DNA of 64,000 nt from JAOPZW01 sp963789015 (GCA_963789015.1 CAWBIU010000001.1:1302001-1366000); one strand, 5' to 3'. Counted from the stretch's first letter, positions 18,255 to 27,010 are shown. Notes: generated from the letters alone by a model not told the origin. Program-made: numbers and translations.

Positions 18255-18404
18255 GCCTTGCCTATCCGACCGCGGAGGGCGTTGTCAATGAACCTGGACG
18301 GTTCTCCACCTCTCGGCGTTCGGGCTCCGGCGCCCGGATAGAAGGCGGGCGCGGGCGGGCGGCCGCCGAGAGACTCGGCGGCCGCCTGTCGCACGGGAGG
18401 AGGT

Positions 18405-19157
18405 TCAGCCGGTGAACTGCGGCGCGACCTGGGCCTGCGCGCAGCGCGCGGCGCGGGTCGTCAGGACCTGCGTGCGGTTCGCGTAGCGGACGCGCACGGT
18501 GAGGGCCTGCGGGCCGGTGCCGCGACGCGGCAGGGTGGCCCGGACGACCTGACGGCCACGCACGGTGACCGTGCGGACGACACGGCCGTTGACCACGAAG
18601 GTCACGCGACGCATCGAGCGGCCGCGGACGGTCGCGCGGATGGTGCGGGACGCGCACGAGGTGCGGGTACCGAGGACCGCGGTCGCCGGGGCGACGGCGG
18701 GCGAGCTGACCTGCACGCCCTGGACGCCGCTGGCGGGGGCGGGTGCCGCGGTGGCGGCGGGTGCGCTGCCGCCGGCGGGCGCGGGCGGCGCCGGCGCGGC
18801 GCCACAGCTCACGTACTCCTTGTGATACTCGCTGCCCGACTCGCCGTTCGTGTTCCACGACGTCTCGGCGACGACCTTGTGGTCGCCGTAGATCGTGAGC
18901 GGAACGTTGAGCGTGCTCGAACCGGTGAACGTGTGAGTCCCGGACTTCACCGCGACGTCGTCAACCTTGACGACCCAGTTGACCTTGCTGTTGGTGCCGT
19001 GGAACGAGGCGTACTGGAACGTGGCGTTGGTGCACGAGACGTCCAGCAGCGCGTGGTGTGCGGAAGCGACAGCGGGGAATGCGAGCGCTGCCACGGCCAG
19101 GATCCCTGCAGTCCCGACCTTCTTGATGTGCCGTGCCTTGCGTGAGCCCTTGAGCAC
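18405..19157 (-). CDS. Secreted protein, Ala/Pro linker and basic C-terminal domain
   Basis: 250-residue exported protein of unknown function. The GTG at 19155-19157 follows a clear ribosome site (AGGAAGGGGG). The signal peptide ends near AVASAHHALLD. The mature N-terminal domain has paired cysteines (SCTNATF and YVSCGAAP) and beta-rich sequence; an Ala/Pro-rich linker of about 40 residues follows, then a basic domain with repeated VVRTVTVRG-like strands and two more cysteines, resembling bacterial Ig-like folds. No catalytic motif seen. Confidence 0.7.
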   Translation of the reverse strand: MLKGSRKARHIKKVGTAGILAVAALAFPAVASAHHALLDVSCTNATFQYASFHGTNSKVNWVVKVDDVAVKSGTHTFTGSSTLNVPLTIYGDHKVVAETSWNTNGESGSEYHKEYVSCGAAPAPPAPAGGSAPAATAAPAPASGVQGVQVSSPAVAPATAVLGTRTSCASRTIRATVRGRSMRRVTFVVNGRVVRTVTVRGRQVVRATLPRRGTGPQALTVRVRYANRTQVLTTRAARCAQAQVAPQFTG

Positions 19158-19566
19158 GGTGGCCCCCTTCCTGAGGATGTTCGTTCGCCAGCCTGGCGAT
19201 ATGTCGGACCGCCCATGTCCCGCGGCCATCTTCCGTGGGCGCCTTGGACACAGGGCGACGGCACGGTAAACCTCCGGTAAGCGAAAAAGCCACGGATGCG
19301 TAAGAGCCCTGACGACAAATTGGCGCGCTTCCGCTCACCAAGGAGGAGTCGCCGGGCCGGTGTCGTCGAATCTGCCGCGAACTTCCATGTTCCGGTGCGC
19401 TGTCCACCTCAACGTTTGTACGAGGGCTTGTGTGCGCTGTTACGCGCCTTCCGCGCGATTCCAGGGGGTGTTCAGCCGGAAAACGGTCAGAGATGGGGTA
19501 GAAAACCGCCGCCCGCGGCCAGAGAAATCCCCCCTAATGTCTCCCAGCCGGCCGGAATCTGCCCCA
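19158..19566. other. Intergenic region, no gene seen
   Basis: About 410 bases upstream of the secreted-protein gene and after the next minus-strand gene. It holds a small hairpin (TCGCCAGCCTGGCGA at about 19185-19199) and is slightly less GC-rich than its surroundings. The promoter of the secreted protein should be here. I found no convincing riboswitch or small gene. Confidence 0.5.
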
Positions 19567-19836
19567 TCAGGCGCTCGAGCGGACCCGGCGAGCGCCCCAA
19601 TACCACGAAGTGACGAGGGCGAGCACGGCGCCGGGGACCGCCCACAACGCCTCGCCGGCGCCGGGCGGGTTGTCCGCCGGGACGCCGGGGACGGGCAGCA
19701 GGAACCCGGTGACGAGCGCGCCGAGCCATGCGGCCAGGAACGCGCCGATGATGCCACCGGAGAAGCGGTCGGGCACGAGCACGGCGAAGTGCCAGAACGC
19801 GATGCCGACCATCGACCAGACCAGGACGGAGACCAT
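19567..19836 (-). CDS. Small membrane protein
   Basis: 89-residue protein with three hydrophobic segments, starting MVSVLVWSMVGIAFWHFAVL. Glycine-rich helices (GGIIGAFLAAWLGALVTGFLL) recall small GlsB/YeaQ-like membrane proteins, but the match is loose. The ATG at 19834-19836 is preferred; an upstream ATG would add a basic, non-hydrophobic leader. It lies downstream of the gene at 19862. Confidence 0.6.
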   Translation of the reverse strand: MVSVLVWSMVGIAFWHFAVLVPDRFSGGIIGAFLAAWLGALVTGFLLPVPGVPADNPPGAGEALWAVPGAVLALVTSWYWGARRVRSSA

Positions 19837-19861
19837 CGCGCGCAGGGTGCCCGCTCGGTGC

Positions 19862-20344
19862 TCAGCGCGAAATGGGGTCCGCCACCCATCTCGAGACGAC
19901 GGGCGAGCCGTCATCGCGGGTGAGCGCCGCACGTGCGCGCTCGGCGATCTCGCGCACGCTGACCGGGGACTTCTGGTTGTAGAGCGGGCTGCTGCCGCCG
20001 TCGCAGACCAGCCACGAGACCAGCGCGACGCCTCCCACCGGAGGGTCGCCGACCGTGCGCAGGTCGCGCGCGAGCAGGATCAGCGGGCCGGCGGCCTCGA
20101 GCACCGGGTCGACGGCGAGCGGCGCGGCGCAGCCGCTCCGTCGCCAGGGGTGGGCCGCGGTGTCGACGGCGGCGGTCAGGCAGCTCGACAGCGCGTCGCG
20201 CGAGCGAGCGCTCGTGAGCTGCCGTGCGCGCAGGGTGAGCTCGCGTGAGCACCCCGGGCGCGTGCCCTCGGCCAGAAGGCGGTCGAGCTCGAGCGCCCGC
20301 GCCCACACGCGCAGGCGGAGGGCCAGGTCACGGGCGTCCGTCAT
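19862..20344 (-). CDS. Hypothetical protein
   Basis: 160-residue protein with no recognised domain. The N-terminal half is helical and Arg/Leu-rich; the C-terminal half contains a hydrophobic stretch (VLEAAGPLILLARDLRT and GGVALVSWLVCDGGSSPLYN). It overlaps the upstream zinc-ribbon gene by 17 bases, suggesting a small operon. Codon use matches its neighbours. Confidence 0.6.
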   Translation of the reverse strand: MTDARDLALRLRVWARALELDRLLAEGTRPGCSRELTLRARQLTSARSRDALSSCLTAAVDTAAHPWRRSGCAAPLAVDPVLEAAGPLILLARDLRTVGDPPVGGVALVSWLVCDGGSSPLYNQKSPVSVREIAERARAALTRDDGSPVVSRWVADPISR

Positions 20345-20510
20345 TGGAGGCCTGCGGCGCGGCCGCGACGGCGCGCGTCGGGCCCTGGTAGGCGTCGCGG
20401 AGGTCCCAGCCGCACAGCGGGCAGGTCAGGCCCTCGTCCTCGGACACGCGCTGGCTGCAGCGCGGGCAGCTGCGCTGCTCGGACTCCTTCTTTCGCCTGA
20501 ACAGGCGGAT
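20328..20510 (-). CDS. Small zinc-ribbon protein with unusual start
   Basis: About 60 residues with two CxxC knuckles (SCPRCSQRV and TCPLCGWDL) spaced to bind one zinc ion. No ATG, GTG or TTG begins the frame. A strong GGAGGAGG ribosome site lies 6 bases before an ATC codon (20508-20510), and a CTG follows two codons later. Translation from ATC or CTG is the best reading, though a sequence error could have removed a normal start. It overlaps the next gene and is divergent from the histidine kinase at 20613. Confidence 0.55.
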   Translation of the reverse strand: MRLFRRKKESEQRSCPRCSQRVSEDEGLTCPLCGWDLRDAYQGPTRAVAAAPQASNDGRP

Positions 20511-20612
20511 GGCGCTCCTCCTCCGGACGTCGATGGAAGGGACAGGATCCGCCGGGAACGCTGCGGCGGAAAGGGGGTCAGGAACCCCTCTTCGAGCTGA
20601 GATGCTTCGGCC

Positions 20613-21599
20613 ATGACCGTCGGCGTCTCCCCGGCCCGATCGCTGACCTCTCCGGCCCGATCGCTGACCCGCCGCGTCCTGCTGCTCAACTCCGGCGTCG
20701 TGCTCGCCGCCACGCTCGCGCTCGCGCTCGGGCCGGCGACGGTGAGCACGCCGGTCCGGACCGAGGAGCTGCTGGTGCTCGTCGGCGGCGTGCTGGCGAC
20801 CCTCGCCGCGAACCTCGTCCTCGTCCGGCGCGCGTTCGCGCCGCTCGAGCGGCTCACCGTTCTCATGCGGCGCGTCGATCCGCTCGTCCCCGGGACGCGG
20901 CTCGACGTCGACGGCGGCACACGCGAGGTGATGCAGCTCGCCGACGCGTTCAACGAGATGCTCGAGCGCCTCGAGATCGAGCGGCGCGACAGCGCCGCGC
21001 GCGCCCTGCGCGCTCAGGAGGCCGAGCGCCGGCGTCTCGCGCGCGAGCTCCACGACGAGCTGGGCCAGTCGATCACAGGTGTCCTGCTGCGGATCGACGA
21101 GGCGATCCGCAACGCCTCGACCGCCGATCTGCAGGAGGCGCGCGAGGACGCGCGCCGGAGCCTGGAGGACGTGCGGCGCATCGCCCGCGACCTGCGCCCC
21201 GACACGCTCGTGGAGCTCGGCCTGGCCAGCGCGCTCAACGCGCTCGCCACGCGCCTCACGCGTCAGACCGGGGTCGCGGTCGAGCGCCGTCTCGACGCCG
21301 GGCTGCCGCCGCTCGGTGACGACGCCGAGACCGTGTTCTACCGCGTCGCCCAGGAGGCGCTGACCAACGTCGCCCGCCATGCCGGCGCCCACCGCGTGAC
21401 GATCGCCCTGGAGCAGGCCGACGGGGCCGTCACCCTCACCATCGACGACGACGGCTGCGGCATCCCCACGCACGTCGGCCGCGAGGCGCGCGGCATCACC
21501 GGGATGCGCGAGCGCGCGCTGCTCGTGCACGGCCGCCTGAGCGTCGGCCGCGGCCCGGGCTCGGGTACGCGCGTGCGGCTGGAGATCCCCGTCCCGTGA
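20613..21599 (+). CDS. NarX-like sensor histidine kinase (HAMP, HisKA_3, HATPase)
   Basis: 328-residue membrane kinase. Two hydrophobic segments near residues 20-72 enclose only a short loop, so it may sense signals in the membrane. A HAMP-like linker (RRAFAPLERLTVLM) follows, then the His-box ARELHDELGQSITG with the phosphoacceptor His (about residue 149), and a HATPase domain with QEALTNVARHA (N box) and DDDGCGIP (G1). A 21-base tandem duplication near the start repeats the peptide SPARSLT. The 3' end overlaps the response regulator by 4 bases (ATGA). Confidence 0.93.
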   Translation: MTVGVSPARSLTSPARSLTRRVLLLNSGVVLAATLALALGPATVSTPVRTEELLVLVGGVLATLAANLVLVRRAFAPLERLTVLMRRVDPLVPGTRLDVDGGTREVMQLADAFNEMLERLEIERRDSAARALRAQEAERRRLARELHDELGQSITGVLLRIDEAIRNASTADLQEAREDARRSLEDVRRIARDLRPDTLVELGLASALNALATRLTRQTGVAVERRLDAGLPPLGDDAETVFYRVAQEALTNVARHAGAHRVTIALEQADGAVTLTIDDDGCGIPTHVGREARGITGMRERALLVHGRLSVGRGPGSGTRVRLEIPVP

Positions 21600-22255
21600 T
21601 GACGCCGATCCGGACCCGTGTCCTCGTCGCCGACGACCACGCGGTCGTGCGCCGCGGCGTGCGCAGCATCCTCACCGCCCAGCCCGACTTCGAGGTCCTG
21701 GGGGAGGCGGCCGACGGCGCGGAGGCGGTCGAGCTGGCGCTCGAGCTGCGACCGCACCTGGTCATCCTCGACGTGTCGATGCCGCGCCTCACCGGCCTGC
21801 AGGCGGCCGGCGAGCTGGCCCGGCGCGCCTCCGGCATGCGGCTGCTGATGCTCTCGATCCACGACGACGAGCAGTACCTGTTCGAGGCGCTGCGCGCCGG
21901 GGCGTCCGGCTATGTCCTGAAGTCCGCGGTCGACCGCGACCTGGTCGAGGCGTGCCGCGCGACGATGCGCGGCGAGTCGTTCCTCTACCCCGACGCCGCG
22001 GCCGCCCTGATCAAGGACCGCCTCGCCCGCGCCACCCCGGGCGAGGACCTCTCCGACGACCCGCTGACCCCGCGCGAGGCCGAGGTCCTGAAGCTCATCG
22101 CCGAGGCCCACACGACCAGGCAGATCGCGGACATCCTCGTCATCAGTCCCAAGACGGTGGAGAACCACCGCGCCCGGCTGCTCGAGAAGCTCGGCATGCA
22201 CGACCGCGTGCAGCTCACGCGCTACGCGATCCGCCGGGGCCTCGTGCAGCCCTGA
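21596..22255 (+). CDS. NarL/LuxR-type response regulator
   Basis: 219-residue DNA-binding regulator and cognate partner of the kinase just upstream. The receiver domain has the acidic pair VADDHAVV, the phosphorylated Asp in LVILDVSMPRL (about residue 60) and the conserved Lys in GYVLKSAV. The C-terminal LuxR helix-turn-helix (LTPREAEVLKLIAE...SPKTVENHRARLLEKL) follows. Translation is probably coupled to the kinase. Its end overlaps the convergent universal stress protein gene by 34 bases. Confidence 0.94.
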   Translation: MMTPIRTRVLVADDHAVVRRGVRSILTAQPDFEVLGEAADGAEAVELALELRPHLVILDVSMPRLTGLQAAGELARRASGMRLLMLSIHDDEQYLFEALRAGASGYVLKSAVDRDLVEACRATMRGESFLYPDAAAALIKDRLARATPGEDLSDDPLTPREAEVLKLIAEAHTTRQIADILVISPKTVENHRARLLEKLGMHDRVQLTRYAIRRGLVQP

Positions 22256-22689
22256 CGCACGACGAGCACCGGGCAGCCGGCGTCGCGGATCAGCGCGCCC
22301 GAGACGCTCGGGCCCTGGAGCAGTCGCCGCACGCCCGTGGCGCCGCGCGTCCCGGTGACGACGAGGTCGGGCTGCTCGCGGCGGACGTTGACCAGCAGCT
22401 CGTCGGGGACGCGGCCGCTCCAGACGCGGACGTCGATCGGCACGCCGCCCGCGACGCTCGCCGCCGCGGCCACGAGCGCGCCGCGCCGGCGGACCGCGGG
22501 CACCGCCCCGAGCAGCTCGACCGCAATCGCGTCTCGCGCCGACAGCGGCTCGTCATCGGGGTCGGACGGCGGCGCCACGTGCGCGATCGTCAGCTGCGCG
22601 CCCGTCTGGCCCGCGAGGTCGACCGCGAGCGTCAGCGCGGCGCGGGCTGCGGGCTCGTCCTCGTAGGCGACCCAGATGTGGCGGAACAC
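22222..22689 (-). CDS. Universal stress protein domain protein
   Basis: 155-residue single UspA domain. The N-terminal HIWVAYEDEPAARAALTLAVDLA strand-helix and the C-terminal ATP-binding signature TGTRGATGVRRLLQGPSVSGALI (G-2x-G-9x-G-S/T type) are present. It is followed by the CBS and permease genes in the same direction upstream, forming a likely operon. Confidence 0.88.
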   Translation of the reverse strand: MFRHIWVAYEDEPAARAALTLAVDLAGQTGAQLTIAHVAPPSDPDDEPLSARDAIAVELLGAVPAVRRRGALVAAAASVAGGVPIDVRVWSGRVPDELLVNVRREQPDLVVTGTRGATGVRRLLQGPSVSGALIRDAGCPVLVVRQGCTRPRRIA

Positions 22690-22699
22690 GCCGGGTCTC

Positions 22700-23161
22700 C
22701 TAGCCGCCTTCGATCCGTGCGGCGAGCGCGGTGAAGAAGTCGGATCGGGTGACGATGCCGAGCACGTGCCGGCGCTCGTCGACGACGGGGACGATCAGCA
22801 CGCGGTGGTGCAGGAACGTCTCGGCCAGCTGGGCGTCGGAGTGCTCGCGGGGCACGTCGACGTGCTCGGCGTTGACGTGCGCGGCGACGTGGTCGGTGAG
22901 CGTGCGGGCGCCGCGCGTGAGCTCGGGGTCGAGCGAGTGCGGCACGAACGCGGCGTAGCGGAGCTGGCCGAGGTAGCCCGGGAACAGGGCGGCGATGAAC
23001 TCGCGCTCGCCGAAGATGCCGCACAGCACGCCGTGGGCGTCGACGACGGGGAGGGCGGGGAGGCCGGCGGCGACGATCCGGCGCGCCGCCCCGATGACGG
23101 GCTCGTCGAACGACAGCAGCGGGACCTCCCGGGTCAGGGCGTCGGCGATCGATCGCGGCAT
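22700..23161 (-). CDS. CBS-domain pair protein
   Basis: 153-residue protein made of two CBS motifs, the first around VIGAARRIVAAGLPALPVVDAHG and the second around FLHHRVLIVPVVDERRHVLGIVTRSDF. CBS pairs usually bind adenine nucleotides and regulate partners. Its ATG overlaps the permease stop (ATGA), so it may regulate that transporter. Ribosome access is probably coupled. Confidence 0.88.
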   Translation of the reverse strand: MPRSIADALTREVPLLSFDEPVIGAARRIVAAGLPALPVVDAHGVLCGIFGEREFIAALFPGYLGQLRYAAFVPHSLDPELTRGARTLTDHVAAHVNAEHVDVPREHSDAQLAETFLHHRVLIVPVVDERRHVLGIVTRSDFFTALAARIEGG

Positions 23162-24414
23162 CACGCGTAGCGCAGCAGGATGTAGCCGGTCACCAGGACC
23201 ATCGACACGAGCGTCACCGGCACGCCGACCCGCAGGAACTCGAGGAAGCCGATCGGGCGCCCGGCGCGCGACGCCATGCCCGCCGCGGCCACGTTCGCCG
23301 CCGCCGCGACGAGCGTCAGGTTGCCGCCGAAGCACGCGCCGAGGGCGAGCGACCACCAGTAGGCGTCGTCCCCGTCCTCGCCGGCGATCTCGGCGACCAC
23401 GGGGATCATCGTCGCCGTCAGCGGGATGTTGTCGACGACGCCGCCGACGATCGCCGCGCTCCACGAGATCGCCAGCAGCTCGCCGGTCCGGTCGCCGCCG
23501 GTGAGCGCGACGATCGCGTCGGCCAGCTCGTGGACGGCGCCTGTGGCCTCCAGCGCGCCGACCATCACGAACAGGCCGACGAAGAAGAACAGGGTCGGCC
23601 ATTCGATCCCCGCCAGCGTCTCCTCGAGCGACTGGCGCGAGACGAGCAGCATCGCCGTCGCCCCGGCCAGCGCGACCGTCGCCGGCTCGAGGTGCAGCGG
23701 CTTGTGGACGAAGAACGCGGCGATGGTCGCGAGCAGGATCGGGAGCAGGCGCCGCAGCTCGCGGGCGTCCTCGATCGACGCGCGCGCATCGAGCTCCATC
23801 ACGCGGTTGCGAGCGGCCGGCGGGATCCGCAGCCGCGACCGGAAGCGCAGGAACAGCAGGCACACGACGATCGCCGAGGTGAGGTAGGCGATCGGCGCCA
23901 TGTGGATCAGGAACTCGATGAACGACAGGCCCGTCGCGCCGGCGATCATGATGTTCGGCGGGTCGCCGATCAGCGTCCCGGCGCCGCCGATGTTGCACGC
24001 CATGACCTCGATCAGGATCAGCGGGATCGGCTCGATGTCGAGCGCGTCCGCGAGCAGGAACGTGATCGGCACCATGAGCAGGATGGTCGTGAGGTTGTCG
24101 AGGAACGCCGACAGCACCACCGTTGCGGTGGAGAGCGCGACGACGAGGACGAACGAGCGCCCGCGCGACCACTGGCCCGCCCGGATCGCGACGTACGTGT
24201 AGACGCCCGTCGTCTCGGTCAGCCGGACGATGATCATCATCCCGGCGAGCAGCGCCAGCGCGTTGAACTCGATCGCCTCGAGCGCGCGCTGCTCGTCGAT
24301 CGTGCCCGTGAGGAGCACGAGCACCGCGCCGAGCAGCGCGACCTTGGTGCGGTCGACCCGATCGGTCGCGATCAGCGCCAGGGCGCCGGCGAAGATGCCG
24401 ATGGCGATCGGCAT
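23161..24414 (-). CDS. SLC13/ArsB-like ion transporter
   Basis: 417-residue membrane protein of the ion-transporter superfamily (ArsB/NhaD/SLC13-like). Two repeated halves carry family signatures: SAFLDNLTTILLMVPITF and GTLIGDPPNIMIAG in the first, GGVVDNIPLTATMIP and GACFGGNLTLVAAAANV in the second. Substrate cannot be deduced; related proteins move sodium/protons, anions or arsenite. The ATG at 24412-24414 gives a typical length. Co-transcribed with the CBS gene. Confidence 0.87.
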   Translation of the reverse strand: MPIAIGIFAGALALIATDRVDRTKVALLGAVLVLLTGTIDEQRALEAIEFNALALLAGMMIIVRLTETTGVYTYVAIRAGQWSRGRSFVLVVALSTATVVLSAFLDNLTTILLMVPITFLLADALDIEPIPLILIEVMACNIGGAGTLIGDPPNIMIAGATGLSFIEFLIHMAPIAYLTSAIVVCLLFLRFRSRLRIPPAARNRVMELDARASIEDARELRRLLPILLATIAAFFVHKPLHLEPATVALAGATAMLLVSRQSLEETLAGIEWPTLFFFVGLFVMVGALEATGAVHELADAIVALTGGDRTGELLAISWSAAIVGGVVDNIPLTATMIPVVAEIAGEDGDDAYWWSLALGACFGGNLTLVAAAANVAAAGMASRAGRPIGFLEFLRVGVPVTLVSMVLVTGYILLRYA

Positions 24415-24752
24415 CAGCGGGTTCGAGGTCGCGGGAGGGCCACGACATGAGCCTCCAGGCCCGCGGCCGGCCGAGGAATGGGACGGTCTCCCCATCGGCT
24501 CCGCCGCCGTCTCGAAATGGGGATTGCAACCCATGGTCGGCGGTGGCACGCCCGGCGATGATGACCGCGCATGGCCGACTCGAACGCCCGCTTGCCACAC
24601 CGTTTCCCGCGAACTCGGCGCCCTCGGTTTCCGGCGGGCACCCCCCGGAGCGGCGGCCCCCGCGCGTTCGGCCCCCTCGTCGGCGATGCGTGCGATGCCG
24701 GTGCGGTCCCCGCCCGGGCGGGCGCGGGGCCCGCCGGCGTCGCTGTCGTCCC
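24415..24752. promoter_or_regulatory. Divergent promoter region with TTGCAA palindrome
   Basis: 338 bases between the permease and the second kinase, with no convincing gene. At 24517-24534 lies ATGGGGATTGCAACCCAT, whose ATGGG/CCCAT arms and central TTGCAA are partly palindromic. A very similar element is at 29868-29884, upstream of another two-component gene. This may be an operator read by a LuxR-type regulator. Confidence 0.4.
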
Positions 24753-25748
24753 GTGACCGGCTCGATCGCGCACGATCGAGCCGGCCACGAACCGCCGCGG
24801 TCGCTGTTCTGGCGGCTCGTGTCGCTCAACGCCCTCGTGCTGCTCCTCGCCGCCGCCGCGCTGGCGCTGTCACCGGTCACGGTGAGCTCGCCGGTCGCGC
24901 TCGAGGAGGCGGGGGTGCTGCTCGGCGGGCTCCTCGCGATGCTCGTGGTGACCGTGCTGCTCACGCGCCGCGCGCTGGCGCCGCTGCGGGCGCTGACCGA
25001 CCTCATGGGCGACGTCGATCCGCTGCATCCGGGCCGCCGGATCCCGGTCCGGCACGAGATCGCGGAGGTCGACGAGCTGACCGACGCGTTCAACCGGATG
25101 CTCGATCGGCTCGAGGAGGAGCGCCGCGAGAGCTCGCGTCGCGGGCTGAGCTCGCTCGAGGCCGAGCGCCGGCACATCGCCCAGGAGCTGCACGACGCCG
25201 TCGGCCAGGCGCTCACCGTCGTGCTGCTCGAGCTCGACGATGCCGCGCGCCATGCGGACGCCGACCAGCGCCCGCGTCTGTCCGCCGCCCAGGAGCACAT
25301 CCGGGCCGGGATCCTCGACACCCGCCGCATCCTGGCCGAGCTGCGTCCGGAGGCCCTCGACGACCTCGGGCTGCGCAGCGCGCTGATCACGCTCATCGAC
25401 CGGCTCGTGCAGAGCGGCGCGCCGCCGGTGTACCGCCATTTCGGGCGCGAGCTGCCGGCGCTGTCCCCGGAGGCCGAGCTCGTCGTCTACCGCATCGCCC
25501 AGGAGGCGATGACCAACGCCATCCGCCACGCGGGCGCGACGCGCATCGACGTGCATCTCGAGCGCGGCGCGCGCGGGATCCGGCTGCGGGTGATCGACGA
25601 CGGCGGCGGCCTGAACGGGACGACCCGACCGGGCGGCGGCCTGCGCGGCATGCGCGAGCGGGCGCTGATGATCGGGGCCGAGCTCGAGGTCGCCTCGCTG
25701 CGCGGCGGCGGGGTCGAGGTCCGCGTCGACGTGGAGGCGCGGCCGTGA
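24753..25748 (+). CDS. NarX-like sensor histidine kinase, paralogue of 20613
   Basis: 331-residue kinase with the same layout as the first: two hydrophobic segments around a short loop (FWRLVSLNALVLLLAAAALA), a HAMP-like linker (TRRALAPLRALTDLM), the His-box AQELHDAVGQALTV and a HATPase domain (QEAMTNAIRHAGA, DDGGGLNG). GTG 24753 is chosen because the length then matches the paralogue. The 3' end overlaps its response regulator by 4 bases (GTGA). Confidence 0.92.
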   Translation: MTGSIAHDRAGHEPPRSLFWRLVSLNALVLLLAAAALALSPVTVSSPVALEEAGVLLGGLLAMLVVTVLLTRRALAPLRALTDLMGDVDPLHPGRRIPVRHEIAEVDELTDAFNRMLDRLEEERRESSRRGLSSLEAERRHIAQELHDAVGQALTVVLLELDDAARHADADQRPRLSAAQEHIRAGILDTRRILAELRPEALDDLGLRSALITLIDRLVQSGAPPVYRHFGRELPALSPEAELVVYRIAQEAMTNAIRHAGATRIDVHLERGARGIRLRVIDDGGGLNGTTRPGGGLRGMRERALMIGAELEVASLRGGGVEVRVDVEARP

Positions 25749-26404
25749 GCGTGCCGTTGAAGACCCGCATCCTCCTCGCCGACGACCACGCCATCGTCCG
25801 CCGTGGCGTGCGCCTGATCCTGCACGCGCAGCCCGACCTCGAGGTGGTCGCCGAGGCCTCGGACGGGATCGAGGCCGTCCAGCTCGCGCGCGAGACCGCT
25901 CCCGACCTCGCCGTCGTCGACATCTCGATGCCGCGATTGACCGGCCTGCAGGCGACGCGCGAGATCGCGGTGGTCGCCCCGGAGGTGCGCGTCCTGATCC
26001 TGTCGATGCACGACAACGAGCAGTACTTCTTCGAGGCGCTGAACTCCGGCGCCTCGGGCTATGTCCTGAAGTCGGCGGTCGACCGGGACCTCATCGAGGG
26101 CTGCCGGGCGACGATGCGCGGCGAGCCGTTCGTCTACGCCGGCGCGGTGCGCGCGCTGATCCGCGACCACCTCGAGCGGGCCCGCCAGGGCGAGCGGCTG
26201 TCCGAGGATCCGCTCACGGCGCGCGAGTCGCAGGTCGTCAAGCTCATCGCCGAAGGTCACACGTCCCGGGAGATCGCCGGGTTGCTGTTCATCAGCGAGC
26301 GCACGGTCGAGCGCCATCGCGAGAACATCCTCGAGAAGCTCCACATGCGCGACCGTGTCGAGCTGACGCGCTACGCGATCCGTCGTGGCCTGATCGATCC
26401 CTGA
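25745..26404 (+). CDS. NarL/LuxR-type response regulator, paralogue of 21596
   Basis: 219 residues, exactly the length of the first regulator and closely similar to it. Receiver: LLADDHAIVRRGVR, phosphorylated Asp in LAVVDISMPRL, Lys in GYVLKSAVDRDL. LuxR helix-turn-helix: LTARESQVVKLIAEG...SERTVERHRENILEKL. The GTG start overlaps the kinase stop. The two pairs most likely arose by duplication of a kinase-regulator unit. Confidence 0.94.
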   Translation: MSVPLKTRILLADDHAIVRRGVRLILHAQPDLEVVAEASDGIEAVQLARETAPDLAVVDISMPRLTGLQATREIAVVAPEVRVLILSMHDNEQYFFEALNSGASGYVLKSAVDRDLIEGCRATMRGEPFVYAGAVRALIRDHLERARQGERLSEDPLTARESQVVKLIAEGHTSREIAGLLFISERTVERHRENILEKLHMRDRVELTRYAIRRGLIDP

Positions 26405-26437
26405 GATGGACCTTCCTGATCGTCGCGGCGACCGCGC

Positions 26438-26947
26438 TCAGCGGCGGTCGGCCCGGACGCCGAGGTAGCGGTCCACCGGGTCGCCCACGCGGCGCCATCC
26501 GACCGTGCTCAGCGTCGCGCACATGACGGTCCAGCCGGCGAGCAGCCACACGTACTCGCGGGGCGTGAGCACGTCGGCGAGGCGGCCGAGCTGAAAGGTG
26601 ACGACGAGCAGGACGACGCGCGCGATCACTCCCAGCCGGCCCAGCGACACCAGGAACACGCGCGCGCCCGCGAGATACAGGCCGAGTCCGACGCACCCCA
26701 TCCAGTAGGCGATCCGCGCGGCGAGGAACAGCAGCCGCTCGCGCGGCGTCTCGGCGCCGTGGCGGTTGAGCAGGACGGCGAGGCCGACCCACGTCCACCA
26801 GAGCGTCGCGAACAGCCCCAGCGCCACCCACACGCTGTGCATCTCGGGCGCCCGGACGACGACGTGGGCGAGCTGGCCGACCGCCAGCACGAAGATCAGG
26901 TCCAGGTACAGCTCAACCCACGCGACGCGCTTCCCCTGCTCGCTCAC
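26438..26947 (-). CDS. Short LtrA-like membrane protein
   Basis: 169-residue membrane protein. Its start VELYLDLIFVLAVGQLAH followed by LWWTWVGLAVLLNR matches the N-terminal part of the low-temperature-requirement A (LtrA) family. Full family members are roughly twice as long, with a second half including an HIAERYGLF-type motif, which is absent here. Either a natural half-length paralogue or a C-terminal truncation. GTG 26945-26947 is the start. Five hydrophobic segments visible. Confidence 0.65.
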   Translation of the reverse strand: MSEQGKRVAWVELYLDLIFVLAVGQLAHVVVRAPEMHSVWVALGLFATLWWTWVGLAVLLNRHGAETPRERLLFLAARIAYWMGCVGLGLYLAGARVFLVSLGRLGVIARVVLLVVTFQLGRLADVLTPREYVWLLAGWTVMCATLSTVGWRRVGDPVDRYLGVRADRR

Positions 26948-26972
26948 GCCGAGGATCGTGCCGCATGCGAGC

Positions 26973-27010
26973 GGAGGGGCGGGATTCGAGCCGGCGGACC
27001 GGCTCACCGG
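26973..27010 (-). repeat. tRNA-Ser 3'-end relic
   Basis: 38 bases that match the 3' part (acceptor strand, T-arm and part of the variable arm) of the intact tRNA-Ser(UGA) gene at 31809-31896, with a few mismatches and a one-base gap. There is no matching 5' half nearby, so it is not a functional tRNA. Such partial copies are typical attachment-site remnants left by integrated elements. It lies in the leader between the LtrA-like and epoxide hydrolase genes. Confidence 0.55.

Noticed and set aside
19158..19330. Possible riboswitch upstream of the secreted-protein gene
   Set aside because: Some GGUAAACC-like words recall cyclic-dinucleotide riboswitches, but the conserved core and stems could not be matched.
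24571..24756. Short plus-strand frame before the second kinase
   Set aside because: Low-complexity Arg/Pro/Gly sequence that ends at the kinase start; looks like leader DNA.
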